Shown piece by piece: positions 1 through 9,018 of a DNA stretch of 64,000 nt. The DNA comes from an uncultured Treponema sp. (GTDB lineage: Bacteria > Spirochaetota > Spirochaetia > Treponematales > Treponemataceae). The translations under genes were made by a program, and so were the position numbers. Each line of letters starts with the position of its first letter. The stretch's first letter is position 1. Location of the stretch: assembly GCA_946411505.1 (NCBI GenBank), contig CAMKEG010000004.1, positions 229,733 through 293,732 of the forward strand, written 5' to 3'. The notes beneath the pieces are model-generated. The model was not told where the DNA came from. It worked only from the letters and a program-made list of their open reading frames with translations, and made no database searches.

Positions 1-529
1 AAAGGACGTGAAAGCCAGGCTTTGCGCTTACCGTAACCCAATCCCAAAAATTCATTGAAAATTTGGCGCCGGTAAAAAGGTCAAAATTGTACAAAAGAGT
101 TTGGGTGGTGACTTGCTTTACCTTGTTGAAAGTGTAGGCGTATGGATAATAAAAGGCGTTGCGGGCGAACAAGTCAACGTTTATGCGGCTGCCGAAGACC
201 AAAAAATTGTTTGTCGTCATCTCATAATAGGCGCCCGCCATTTGGTCGTTCCAAACAAAGTTGGAGCGGTTGGACTGCTTTTGTATTCTTGTGATGGAAG
301 CCCATGTCACGCCCCAATTGTGAAGCAAGCCAAACTTGCGGCCCTTTTGTTCCACCAATTCTTGGATTGTGGCCCAGTGGCCCGGCGTTTCTTCGTCGGG
401 AATGGGGTTGGATATTTTTGTTCCTGTGCCGGTGTGCAAAACAGTTATCGTCTTGTCTTTTGCGAAGGCAAGAGCGCCAAGGCAAAGAAGAGCGGCGGCG
501 GCAATTTTAGTTTTATGGCAAAGTTTCAT
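1..529 (-). CDS. Outer-membrane-type secreted protein, N-terminal part (runs off left edge)
   Basis: An open frame starts at the ATG at 527-529 and continues past the left edge, so only about 176 N-terminal residues are visible. It opens with a clear signal peptide (MKLCHK, then an Ala/Leu core, likely cut after ALAFA near residue 23). The mature part is rich in aromatics and alternating polar/hydrophobic stretches (for example LLYNFDLFTG, FSMNFWDWVTVS), as in outer-membrane beta-barrels; a barrel is inference. A GGAG lies about 10 nt before the ATG, overlapping the end of the small lipoprotein gene, 15 nt away. It is the fourth gene of the operon read from the promoter at 7580-7608. No family is recognised. 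Confidence 0.7.
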   Translation of the reverse strand, partial: MKLCHKTKIAAAALLCLGALAFAKDKTITVLHTGTGTKISNPIPDEETPGHWATIQELVEQKGRKFGLLHNWGVTWASITRIQKQSNRSNFVWNDQMAGAYYEMTTNNFLVFGSRINVDLFARNAFYYPYAYTFNKVKQVTTQTLLYNFDLFTGAKFSMNFWDWVTVSAKPGFHVL

Positions 530-544
530 CGACTGGCTCTCCAA

Positions 545-901
545 TCAGTTGTGGTAAAGACTAAGGTTTATTTGAGCGCCGTAAGAGTCAAACCAAGTCA
601 AGTAAAGGAGACCGCCGCGAATGTCCCATTCGCTGTTGATGCTTCCGTCGTCCTTTGAAAAACTTATTATGTTTTCAATGACAGTATAGTTTCCTGAATA
701 GTTTTTTGTGTCGCCGTTGGTGTCCCTTATTGTGGCGCTAAAACTGCCGTCGTCGGCAAATGAGATTTTGTTGCCGGCGTTGTCCGACCAAGCGCCGTAA
801 AGAGGGCTGGGTTTGTAGCAGGAAACGCACAGGGCGCTAAAGAAGGCCGCGAACAATGTTCCAAATAAAACAACCAAAGCGAATTTTTTAATGTTTTTCA
901 T
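545..901 (-). CDS. Small lipoprotein, 118 aa
   Basis: The N-terminus (MKNIKKFALVVLFGTLFAAF, then FSALCVSC) is a lipoprotein signal ending in a relaxed spirochaetal lipobox, with the lipidated Cys probably C28 of the VSC motif. The remainder reads like a small beta-sheet lipocalin-type module (YGAWSDNAGNKISF, GSFSATIRD, then NYSGNYTVIENIISFS), as in lipoproteins that report 'value, error, display' folds; this is only a resemblance. The start codon lies one base after the stop of the 790-aa FN3 gene, with GGAGA about 8 nt upstream inside that gene's end, so it is translated as part of the same operon. Function unknown. Confidence 0.75.
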   Translation of the reverse strand: MKNIKKFALVVLFGTLFAAFFSALCVSCYKPSPLYGAWSDNAGNKISFADDGSFSATIRDTNGDTKNYSGNYTVIENIISFSKDDGSINSEWDIRGGLLYLTWFDSYGAQINLSLYHN

Positions 902-902
902 T

Positions 903-3275
903 TTATTTTTCTCCCCAGGTCCAATCGGCCTGAACTGTGATTTTTTCAGTTTTTCCGGCGTCTACCGAGCCGTCGTCTTTGTAAACGGAAAGGTTTCGGG
1001 TAACGCCATAGGTTCCGCCGCCGGCAGAGCCGCCCTTAATTTTAATTCCATCATAAACTACGCTTCCCGGATACATTCCTTGAACTGTGACGGTTCCGTC
1101 CATGGTGCCGTTGGTGTCCATGCCGGCGCTTGTGTTGGTGTTGCCGTCAAGCAAGAAGTAAACGCCAAGCGCTTTGTCGTCCATGATGTAGAAGTCCGCG
1201 TAGTTGGTGTAGCGCATGATTACGCGGCCTGAAACGCCTGAAATATGAGCGTCATAGCTAAGGGAGCCGCTTATCGTGCCTTGAGCGCTTTCCGTTCCAA
1301 GTTTGGCGGTGTTGCCGCTCTTGTGCATAAGGGTAAGCTTTTTTTGTGAGTTGAGCGTGGTCTTGATGTATTCGCGCACATACTGGTATGTGGTCAAGGC
1401 GCCGTATCCGACTTGGGGGTCGGTGTAGTTGGCGCCCTGTCCAAGGCTGTTGAGCGAAAGGACGCGGTAGTAGTAGTAGTTTCCGGCCTTGGCCTGCTCG
1501 TCTTTGTAAATGTAAGACGTGTCTGTAATGGGGCTTTCGTTGATTTTCTTAAAGCCCGACGTCGCTTTTGTAGAGCGGTAAATGTTGTAGCCGCCGTCCG
1601 CGCCGCCGTCTGGAGCCTGCCAATAAAGCTTTATGGCGTGAACGCCGTTGGCGTTGGCGTTGGCGTCGTCGTTGGTCAAGCCGGAAATCGCCGCGTTCTT
1701 TGTCGCGACCAAATTTTTGGCCGCGTATGGCGCCGGCGCTATGGCCGCGGACGGTTCGCTTTCTTCCGTTCCGTTTTTGACAGAAACTTTGTAGAACTTG
1801 TAGGCGCTCACTTTTTCTTCATACATGCCTTCTTCCGTTGACTTTGTGGGAGAGGTAAACTCAGCTATTTGCGCAAAGCTTCCGGCGGCGCTGTCTCCGC
1901 CGTACACAACATAAGTGTAAGACTTCCAGTCCGCTTTTTTAATTGTGGCGGCTGTATTGTGGACACAGTCTTGGCTTCCAATGGCGGCGCTAAAGACTAT
2001 TGTGTTTTGCGATATGTCGCCTTGAATCTTTTTTACGGCCACGCTTTGCGGCGGACTAAGTAGATAGGCTTCCGCTGGATTGGCAGATTCGTCGCCGGAA
2101 TCGGACATGGCGCCTTTTAGTTCTTCGCTAGATGCGTCAATGCAACATGCTTGAACTTGATAGTAATAGAATTGGTTTGGCTTTAAGTTTTTTGTGTCTG
2201 TATAAGAGCAATCAGTCAATTCTTTGGCAACCATTTTTTGAGTTGAGTCGACTGACGAGTAGCGGTAGACTTTGTATTTCAATGTGCCTGTGCCGCCGCT
2301 TGCCGCGTCCCAAGAAATTGTGATGCCGGCGGTTGTTGTCTCTCCACGTCCTTTTTCTACAACAACATTTGACACTTGCGACGGAGCGCCGGGCTTTAGC
2401 GCGTAGCCAAGAGCCACTGGGCTTGCAACGCTTTCATTGCCGCTTGTTCCTATAGAAACGACTGTAAAATAATATTCTTTGCCTTGGTTGGACGGGTCGA
2501 TTTCAAGCTTAAAGTTTTTTTGGTTGCCGTATACCGCGGCGATTTGCGTTCCAGAACTTCCGTCGCTGTTGAGGCTGCGGAAAATTTTATAGCTTGAAAT
2601 TGAGCCGACTGCCTTTTCCCATTTGATTTCAACAGCGTCAGTATATTTTCCGCAACTTGCCTTTACGCCGGAAGGCGGCGTCAAAAGGATTCCTTTTGCT
2701 TCAGGGTCTCTTTGCTCTGGCGGAACCGGGTCTCCGTTTTCATCGGTTTTGTAATAGTTTGGAAACCATTCGCTTTCTTCGTATTTGTCGATTTTGTTTT
2801 CGGCAAGGACTCTGTAAAAAAAAGCGCTGTTGTAGGCTTCGTTGGAGTAGTTTAGGCGGTTGGCGGGCGTATCGTCAATGATTGTGTCCGTAAAACTTGT
2901 GTCCACGATGAAAGTTGAGTGCGGCAAAGACTCAAAGGCGCCTTCGTCCGGAACTTTCCATGAGCCGTCCGCGTTTTTTTCCGTGGCTATGGCGCGCTCA
3001 AGGCGATATGAACGGGCGTATGGAACCTTTTCCCAATTGATGACAATCTTGTTGCTGTACTCGCCGTTTGTCACAAAGATTTGGCTTGGAGAGGCGAGCT
3101 TTTCTATCTCCAACTTGGCCTCAAACATTTTGCTGAGCGTGGCGCCGTTTGTGGCTTGCTGCATGGGCACGCGGTCCTGGAACATATCGGAGCAGCCTGC
3201 CAACAGCGCGGCGGACAAAGCGGCCGCGGCAAGAGAAATGATTTTTTTGCATTTTGTGAACGTTGTCTTTTTCAT
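903..3275 (-). CDS. FN3-repeat surface lipoprotein, 790 aa
   Basis: A lipoprotein signal peptide ends in ALLAGC (C28). After it come about five fibronectin-type-III-like repeats, recognisable by the recurring pattern 'W...G...YK(V/I)YR...T.YTDT...Y.Y.V.A.N' (for example near residues 75-165, 200-290, 300-400, 405-510 and 525-625). The C-terminal ~150 residues (LTLMHKSGNTAKLGTESAQG onward) lack the FN3 pattern and are Gly/Thr rich. Its ATG directly abuts the TAA of the upstream 1412-aa FN3 gene, so the two are translationally coupled; the pair shares fold, style and probably a partner. A role as surface adhesin or ligand-binding scaffold is inference from domain type. Confidence 0.85.
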   Translation of the reverse strand: MKKTTFTKCKKIISLAAAALSAALLAGCSDMFQDRVPMQQATNGATLSKMFEAKLEIEKLASPSQIFVTNGEYSNKIVINWEKVPYARSYRLERAIATEKNADGSWKVPDEGAFESLPHSTFIVDTSFTDTIIDDTPANRLNYSNEAYNSAFFYRVLAENKIDKYEESEWFPNYYKTDENGDPVPPEQRDPEAKGILLTPPSGVKASCGKYTDAVEIKWEKAVGSISSYKIFRSLNSDGSSGTQIAAVYGNQKNFKLEIDPSNQGKEYYFTVVSIGTSGNESVASPVALGYALKPGAPSQVSNVVVEKGRGETTTAGITISWDAASGGTGTLKYKVYRYSSVDSTQKMVAKELTDCSYTDTKNLKPNQFYYYQVQACCIDASSEELKGAMSDSGDESANPAEAYLLSPPQSVAVKKIQGDISQNTIVFSAAIGSQDCVHNTAATIKKADWKSYTYVVYGGDSAAGSFAQIAEFTSPTKSTEEGMYEEKVSAYKFYKVSVKNGTEESEPSAAIAPAPYAAKNLVATKNAAISGLTNDDANANANGVHAIKLYWQAPDGGADGGYNIYRSTKATSGFKKINESPITDTSYIYKDEQAKAGNYYYYRVLSLNSLGQGANYTDPQVGYGALTTYQYVREYIKTTLNSQKKLTLMHKSGNTAKLGTESAQGTISGSLSYDAHISGVSGRVIMRYTNYADFYIMDDKALGVYFLLDGNTNTSAGMDTNGTMDGTVTVQGMYPGSVVYDGIKIKGGSAGGGTYGVTRNLSVYKDDGSVDAGKTEKITVQADWTWGEK

Positions 3276-6200
3276 TTATTGCTTCTCCCACCAAGTGCCG
3301 CTCATAGTCGGGAAATCTCCCGTACCGTTGTTTTGCTTTTCGCCCAAATCTGTCCAAAGCGCGAATGGGAACCATAACTTAAATGTAGTAGAGTTATCAT
3401 TTGCTGGAACTGTTTCTTCTGTCGCGCCTGTTGATTGGTTCTTAAACTTCAAGGACAAATTCCATTTCGTTTTGCGTCCCCAATCATAATAATAATTTCC
3501 AGCCGCTAAAGTGACAGTGCCTTGATAAGATGGCAAACCTGTGTCATGGGTAACATTTATCGTGCAAGACCCCAGTTGATATATTATGTTATCGTATGTC
3601 CAGCCAGTATCATTATCAGAGGCGCCATTTAGAATAAAACTACTTTCAAGCGCAGAATCGCTTCCAGGAAGTTCTGCAAAAATATTCTTGAAGTTGGTGA
3701 ATGTATATTTTATATGATACATAGCAGGGACAGTATATGCATACGGCACTTCGATTTTGAAGGTTCCGCTTCCATATTTGGAGTCTAGCGTTCCTTCTTT
3801 GCCGCTAACCTTATGCAAAGCGTCAGCCACAATCAGCGAAACGCATTTGGCAAATTCTTGGTTTGTGATTTTACGACAAGCGTAGTCTTCGCTGTAAGCC
3901 GTCACTGTTGAATCAGGCTTTTCTATCACGCTGTCGTCAAATTCGCTGAATTTATAAAGGTCCGCCTTGCTTGTCCTTGTGGCCACAATCTGATAATAGT
4001 GCTTGTAGTCGCGTTGAACTTTAAGCAAGCCGTTGTGGACGCCGGCGCCGGCAGAGTTATCCATGAACTTTGGCTTTACAGTGACTTTTCTTGCTTCTGT
4101 TCCTGACGCTGCCTCTGCCGTAATGCTTGCGTCTCCCCAAGAGTAATTTTGCGCAGTTCCATTTTCGCCGTTTGCGTCGTAGGTGACCAATGTTTTGTAG
4201 TCAGAGTTGTTGTTAAGGTTTTTTAGCTTTAAGCTGTAGCTTTCCGGGCCGACAGCGCGGTCCACATTGCTTTCCGTGTTGTATGTTTTCCAAGTGGCTG
4301 TTTCAGAACAGTCAGCTTCTTCTTTTTTAGATCCTTGCAATTCCGGCAAAGTGAACAGGTAGCCAACGTTTTTAGCTTCGCCTGTAACAATTCGAGCGTC
4401 TTCTATTTTTGCCAAATAATCTTTGTAGGCGCTGTCTATGGCTGCTGTTTTTGTTGTGGCAAAGCTTCCGTTGTATGTAACCGCAAACTCCATTGATTCC
4501 AATTTGACGTTATTCCAATCAGTTTCTCTTGTATCCTCAGGCAAGATATCTTTCTTGAATATATAGTAATTTATTGTAGAATCCAAGTCAGCGATTTTTG
4601 TCCAGTCGGCATCTTTCTTGGCCTTATAATATACTGTCGGATCGCGCGGTTTTTTGTCGTTGTTTGCAGGCGCGTCCCATGTAAGAACTACGCGGTCCGT
4701 GTATTCTGCCTTTGACGCCTCAAGGTTAAGGCCAAAGCCTGTCGTATATCCAAGAGTTTGGATTTTTGAGAAGTTTTTGTAGGGTTCGCCCGCGACGGCG
4801 CAGTCTTCCATAAGGTTGTCGGAAATGGATTTGGCGTCGCTTTCTTCCAAGACCGGCAAAACCGTGTATGTGTATTTTATGCCAAGGCCTATGTATGATT
4901 GGCTTGTCTTCCATTGGTCGGAATCGTCCGAAGCTGTGTAATTGTCGGTAAGCGTGTATGTGGCGCCGGCGCTGTCGGCCGTTTTTGACACAACCGCCGC
5001 GCTTCCGGCGGATGCTGTTTCGTTGACTTTTACAGTGGTCGCGTCGGCGCTTACATAATAAACGTCGGTTTTTTCCGCGGCCAGGTTTGAAACGTTTCCG
5101 TCTTTATCAACGCTTCCGGGTATCGCTTGGCGGGTTCTATATACCGCATATCCTGCGGCGCCTTCCAAGCCTCTCCATGTGACTATGATTTTGTCGCCGT
5201 TTCTTTGCGTAGTGTCGGTTCCGGCAATCGCCGTAGTGGCGGGGCCGATGGTCCAAACAGATTTTTTGGCTTTAGTCGTGTCCTTTCCAACTTCGCTGCT
5301 TGATTCTATTTCTATGTCCGAAGCCTTTCCAGAAAGCGTCGCGTCGTTAAAGCCGTATGGCTTTTTGATTGTAAGGGTGATTACGTCTGATTCAAGCTCA
5401 ACATCGGCGCTTGAGCCGTCGGAGAGGCTTGAGCTTACCACTTGGCCTGCTTGATCCAATGTGATGCTGGCGCCGTTTCCAAAATCGTTCTTCTTTCCAA
5501 GCGTTATGTCATAGTGCTGCGCGGCCATGACTGTTGGCCAAGAAACGACGATTTGATTGTAATAGCGGCGGCTTACGATAGGCGCGGCGGTTCCAAGAGT
5601 TTCCACTGTTTGAGCCAAAGAAACGCTTTTTGAAGAGCCTTTTGCCGCCTCAAGGGTATAGTTGTATTTGTGTCCGCTTACAACATCCGTGTCATAAAAA
5701 TTGGTTTGCGCTCCCAGCGGGAATTCTGTAGCGCCGATTCCTGTCAAAATTTGGTCGTTGTCTATAGTCGTTTCAGCCGTTCCGGCGGTAATGTCGGTCT
5801 TTAACAATTTGTAAGACACTCCGCTTTCCGCAAACCAAGAAAGCTTTGCCTTGTTGGTCCAACCGCCTTCAGCCTGCAAGTCCGCGTTTGGAAGATTCGC
5901 GTTTTCTGAAACGGAAACTTTGTTTCTGTCTTTTGTGCATGTCAAGTAATTGTTTGAGTCAATGGCGGTTGACGGATTTGTATATTCCTTGGAAATTATG
6001 TAAAGCGTGTATTCATAAGTTCCGCACAAGAATTCCGCGCCCGATGTCAAGTCGTAGTTTGCGACCAAGGCGTTTACCGCTTCCGCAGTGTCAAACATTT
6101 TATTGCCCTGCGCGTCAGAAAGCCATGCGCTTCCTTCCGCGTTGTCGCTGGCTCTCTTAAAGTCCTGCTTGACGGCAAATTTATAGAGCGAATCTTTTCC

Positions 6201-7514
6201 AAGCGCGTCCCAGCTGGCGGTAAATGTTACCGCGACATTTGAGATGTAATCGCTGTTGTTTGGATTTATAGTTCGCTGTATTTCTTTGACGGCAAAAGCC
6301 GCTTCGTAAGCGGCCCAGCCAGTGGCGATGTTGGCGTCCTTTTCCTTGCTTTCCACTGTGGAGTTGAATTTATATGTGTTTACCTTGCTGAAATTTAAGT
6401 CCACGCATGAAATGACGCGGTAATCGTATTTTATGCCTCGTTTTATTGAGTTGGCGCTTGCGATGACGGAATCTTCCCATTCAATTACATCGCCTTCTTT
6501 ATAGGAGTTATAGTCATCTTTTGACGGAGCCGCGAGCTTTCCAGTAAAGTAGAGGCAAGGGACGATTGTAGACCATTCTTCCTCATTGTTCTTTTTGCGC
6601 TGAACCTTGAAGCAAATTGGGTAATCGTTTTCTACGCCAGCTTCTTCTTGGACTTGTATCTTTGTCGGAAGGTTTATTCTTAGCTTTACGCTTTGGACTG
6701 ATTCGCCTTGGCTGGCCGTGAATTCAGGCGAAACCGGCTTGTACAGCGACAGCGTTTTTTGCGAGACCTTTGGGCTTGATTCGATTTTGCTTGTGTCGGC
6801 CTTTGTGTACGCGTCAACTCTAAACATGTATTCAGAATTTCCGCTTAGGTTTTCAAAAGTGTATTCCTCTATGGCGCGTTCGTTGGCCGCGTCCCACGCT
6901 TCGAAGGTGACGACCTTTTCTTCGCTGCCCTTAAAGGCGTGAATTTCATAGACAAGATTTTTTACGTAGCTGTCAAGGCTCACGTTCCCCATGTACCAAA
7001 ATATAGTCGCGCTTGTGTCCAAAATTGATATGTCCGTGATTGCGGGCGTGGCGAGGCTTGTGCCTCTGACTACGGAGCTGAACTCGGAATATTCGCCCCT
7101 GGAATTGGCCGCGCGCACTTTATAATAATAGGTTTTTCCGGAGCCGACGCTGTCGTCAAATTCTGTCTTAGTCGTTTCGCCGACTTTTACAAATGTGTCT
7201 GTTATGTTTTCCGCCGCATAAACTTCGTAGTATTTTGCTATTCCTACCGGCGTCCAAGAAAGGCTGATTTTGCGTTTTTGGCCTTGGCTTACGGTATAGT
7301 AGCGCTCGGCGTATGTGACCGCGATGGGATTTCCTTCGTTGTCAGTAGTGTGTTCCGGAAAGGTGGGCGCGTAGAGCGTTTTGGAAGCTGTGGCGACCAT
7401 TGTGGGCGGCGGGGCGCTTGTCATTTCCGCGCATGAGTTGAACGCGAGCAAGGCAATTGAAAATGCCGCCGCTCCAAGGCTTTTTAGCAGGAAAAAGCGT
7501 TTAAAAAGTTTCAT
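3276..7514 (-). CDS. Giant FN3-repeat surface lipoprotein, 1412 aa
   Basis: First gene of the operon. The N-terminus (MKLFKRFFLLKSLGAAAFSI) followed by ALLAFNSC looks like a lipoprotein signal with a degenerate lipobox (C28). Multiple FN3-like repeats follow; the clearest are residues ~60-145 (ISLSWTPVGIAKYYEVYAAE, then TYYYKVRAANSRGEYSE) and repeated blocks with 'VSWPTVMAAQHYDI', 'VTWRGLEGAAGYAVYRTR' and 'LTWDAPANNDKKP'. The C-terminal ~200 residues form another Thr/Ser-rich sheet-like region, as in the next gene. The start is the ATG at 7514, 58-60 nt after the predicted transcription start; AGAGG lies upstream but rather far (about 12 nt). Surface exposure is inferred. At 4.2 kb it is the largest gene in the window. 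Confidence 0.85.
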   Translation of the reverse strand: MKLFKRFFLLKSLGAAAFSIALLAFNSCAEMTSAPPPTMVATASKTLYAPTFPEHTTDNEGNPIAVTYAERYYTVSQGQKRKISLSWTPVGIAKYYEVYAAENITDTFVKVGETTKTEFDDSVGSGKTYYYKVRAANSRGEYSEFSSVVRGTSLATPAITDISILDTSATIFWYMGNVSLDSYVKNLVYEIHAFKGSEEKVVTFEAWDAANERAIEEYTFENLSGNSEYMFRVDAYTKADTSKIESSPKVSQKTLSLYKPVSPEFTASQGESVQSVKLRINLPTKIQVQEEAGVENDYPICFKVQRKKNNEEEWSTIVPCLYFTGKLAAPSKDDYNSYKEGDVIEWEDSVIASANSIKRGIKYDYRVISCVDLNFSKVNTYKFNSTVESKEKDANIATGWAAYEAAFAVKEIQRTINPNNSDYISNVAVTFTASWDALGKDSLYKFAVKQDFKRASDNAEGSAWLSDAQGNKMFDTAEAVNALVANYDLTSGAEFLCGTYEYTLYIISKEYTNPSTAIDSNNYLTCTKDRNKVSVSENANLPNADLQAEGGWTNKAKLSWFAESGVSYKLLKTDITAGTAETTIDNDQILTGIGATEFPLGAQTNFYDTDVVSGHKYNYTLEAAKGSSKSVSLAQTVETLGTAAPIVSRRYYNQIVVSWPTVMAAQHYDITLGKKNDFGNGASITLDQAGQVVSSSLSDGSSADVELESDVITLTIKKPYGFNDATLSGKASDIEIESSSEVGKDTTKAKKSVWTIGPATTAIAGTDTTQRNGDKIIVTWRGLEGAAGYAVYRTRQAIPGSVDKDGNVSNLAAEKTDVYYVSADATTVKVNETASAGSAAVVSKTADSAGATYTLTDNYTASDDSDQWKTSQSYIGLGIKYTYTVLPVLEESDAKSISDNLMEDCAVAGEPYKNFSKIQTLGYTTGFGLNLEASKAEYTDRVVLTWDAPANNDKKPRDPTVYYKAKKDADWTKIADLDSTINYYIFKKDILPEDTRETDWNNVKLESMEFAVTYNGSFATTKTAAIDSAYKDYLAKIEDARIVTGEAKNVGYLFTLPELQGSKKEEADCSETATWKTYNTESNVDRAVGPESYSLKLKNLNNNSDYKTLVTYDANGENGTAQNYSWGDASITAEAASGTEARKVTVKPKFMDNSAGAGVHNGLLKVQRDYKHYYQIVATRTSKADLYKFSEFDDSVIEKPDSTVTAYSEDYACRKITNQEFAKCVSLIVADALHKVSGKEGTLDSKYGSGTFKIEVPYAYTVPAMYHIKYTFTNFKNIFAELPGSDSALESSFILNGASDNDTGWTYDNIIYQLGSCTINVTHDTGLPSYQGTVTLAAGNYYYDWGRKTKWNLSLKFKNQSTGATEETVPANDNSTTFKLWFPFALWTDLGEKQNNGTGDFPTMSGTWWEKQ

Positions 7515-7579
7515 AATAATGCAAATCCTCTATTTAAGTTAGACCCTTTTCCCATCCCAATTGTTTTAAAAACTGTTAT

Positions 7580-7608
7580 ATTGTAAAGAAATGTGTTTTT
7601 AGTGTCAA
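7580..7608 (-). promoter_or_regulatory. Sigma70-type promoter of the FN3 lipoprotein operon
   Basis: On the minus strand TTGACA (7603-7608) and TACAAT (7580-7585) are separated by exactly 17 nt. It is the only good promoter between the operon and the rRNA methyltransferase gene, so it probably drives all four genes down to position 1. Confidence 0.8.
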
Positions 7609-7651
7609 GACGGTGTTTGACAAATTTGCGGAATGTGTCAATTTGCGGCTG

Positions 7652-8614
7652 CTAGTCCTGGCAGTGAATCCAGGTGAGCTCGTGCTTGTTGTAGTTTAGG
7701 TGGACGACGCGGCTTGAGGGGATTTGCTCAAAGCGGAGGGCGGCGGCCCAGTCGATGCCGCCCTGCATTTTTATCGTGCAAATCATGTTTTTGCAAAGGC
7801 CGCTTGAAAGCCACTTTTGGACCCATTCGTAAAGGCGGTCGGGGTAGCAGATTACGTCGCTAAAGACCCAGTCGCAGGGGCCGATTTCTTCCGGGGGCAT
7901 CGTGAAGGCGTCGTGGGCTTGGAAGGCGACGAGCGGCTTTTTCATAAGCCTGTCGTCCAAGGGTGAACGATCCACGGCCAGGACGTTGGCTCCCAAGCCC
8001 GCCAAAACCCAAGTCCATCCGCCTGGACAGGCGCCGGCCTCAAAGCATTTTTGGCCGGCCTTGGGAAGTTCCGCCCCAAAAAAGACGTTGGCCAAAGTAA
8101 GGCTTTCTTGAACCTTTAGGTAGGCGCGGCTGGGCGGGTTTACGTGGTCCTCCACAAAGGAAAGCTTTCCGGCCGGCAGGGGGCTTGAAGTTTGGGCGCT
8201 GGCCAAAATGGCGTTTTGTTCCGTCAAGGCGTAAAGGCCCATCGGCGTTTGGGGAATTTGGACCGGAAAAGTTCTGTCCTTTAAGTTTATGTATGGAAGC
8301 TTTTCTTGAATTAAGGCGGCGCGGCGGAAAAATTGATAGGAATAGGGCGCCCAGTTGCGCTGGATTTTTTTAAGCTCGGAGGCGGCTTGGCCGATGGAGT
8401 CAAAATGCAGGAAAAAGGGTTTTTGCATGACGCATTGGGCAAACCAAGGCTCCGGCGCGTCCTTGGGAAAATCCTTGAAGTAAAGGAGACGGCCAAAGCG
8501 CTCGCAGTCCAAGCTGACGCCAAGGCGCTCGGAAAGTTCCGCCTCCAAAAAGGGCTCGCAGCCTTCAAAGGGCAAAAAAGCTTTTCCGCTTGTTTCTTCT
8601 ATATAAACTGGCAT
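7652..8614 (-). CDS. RlmM/FtsJ-like rRNA 2'-O-methyltransferase, 320 aa
   Basis: Class I SAM-dependent methyltransferase with the FtsJ/RlmM plan: an N-terminal THUMP-like half (residues 1-160), then the SAM-binding loop EAGACPGGWTWVL at ~190-205, an acidic VDRSPLDDR after strand 2, a 'FSDVICYPDRL' motif carrying the catalytic Asp, 'CTIKMQGG' with a catalytic Lys, and 'NKHELTWIH' with the closing Glu. The K-D-K-E tetrad of 2'-O-methyltransferases therefore appears intact. RlmM makes 2'-O-methylcytidine in 23S rRNA; that exact target is inferred. The ATG overlaps the end of the PilZ gene by 16 nt and has no separate ribosome site, so it relies on coupling. Somewhat shorter than E. coli RlmM (about 366 aa). 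Confidence 0.8.
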   Translation of the reverse strand: MPVYIEETSGKAFLPFEGCEPFLEAELSERLGVSLDCERFGRLLYFKDFPKDAPEPWFAQCVMQKPFFLHFDSIGQAASELKKIQRNWAPYSYQFFRRAALIQEKLPYINLKDRTFPVQIPQTPMGLYALTEQNAILASAQTSSPLPAGKLSFVEDHVNPPSRAYLKVQESLTLANVFFGAELPKAGQKCFEAGACPGGWTWVLAGLGANVLAVDRSPLDDRLMKKPLVAFQAHDAFTMPPEEIGPCDWVFSDVICYPDRLYEWVQKWLSSGLCKNMICTIKMQGGIDWAAALRFEQIPSSRVVHLNYNKHELTWIHCQD

Positions 8615-8982
8615 TTAGAGTCCACGATTTGGCTTTGGCCGCCCTGGCCTTCTTGGCTTTTGCTTTTTAGGGATTCAACAAAGTCCTTGAGGCTTTTAGA
8701 GTCGGGGGAGCGGAGGATTGACATTCCTACGATTGTTTGGCCTGAATCTTCGTTGGCCCAGGCGGGATGGCAAATCAACGTGAGGTCGCCGATTGTGTTG
8801 TCCGCCAGTTGAACCACAAGAGTATAGTCGTCTTCAAGATGTATTGTGACTGGCACCGAATAAAAAATTTTGCAGCCGTTGGCGCTGATGTCGATGAGGC
8901 TTCCCGGCAAGGCGGAAATCTCCTGGCATTGGACGCGGCCCAAAACTTCAAATCTCGGATCCCTTCGCGATTTTGCGCGCAT
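8599..8982 (-). CDS. PilZ-domain protein (c-di-GMP effector candidate), 127 aa
   Basis: Single PilZ domain: the N-terminal RRDPR segment (R6, R7, R10) fits the RxxxR c-di-GMP motif, and D31-I-S-A-N-G36 fits the (D/N)xSxxG motif. Both halves of the ligand site are present, so binding of cyclic di-GMP is likely. A Gln/Ser-rich tail follows residue 105. An upstream in-frame TTG at 9018 would add 12 residues, but that TTG is the -35 box of a good promoter whose -10 ends 7 nt before the ATG at 8982; the ATG is therefore chosen and the mRNA is predicted leaderless. Couples with the downstream rRNA methyltransferase gene. Treponemes use c-di-GMP for motility control, a possible but unproven role here. 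Confidence 0.85.
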   Translation of the reverse strand: MRAKSRRDPRFEVLGRVQCQEISALPGSLIDISANGCKIFYSVPVTIHLEDDYTLVVQLADNTIGDLTLICHPAWANEDSGQTIVGMSILRSPDSKSLKDFVESLKSKSQEGQGGQSQIVDSKCQFI

Positions 8983-8989
8983 AAGGGAT

Positions 8990-9018
8990 ATTCTAGCGCA
9001 AGCGGGGGATAAATTCAA
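8990..9018 (-). promoter_or_regulatory. Leaderless promoter of the PilZ gene
   Basis: Minus strand TTGAAT (9013-9018), 17 nt, TAGAAT (8990-8995), then 7 nt to the ATG at 8982. The predicted transcription start falls on or next to the start codon, and no Shine-Dalgarno is present. Confidence 0.7.

Noticed and set aside
101..658. 185-aa plus-strand open frame at the left edge
   Set aside because: It is antisense to the truncated outer-membrane-type protein and small lipoprotein, both of which have good signal peptides and ribosome sites.
8983..9018. TTG start adding 12 residues to the PilZ protein
   Set aside because: The TTG forms the -35 box of the gene's own promoter, so it would not be transcribed.
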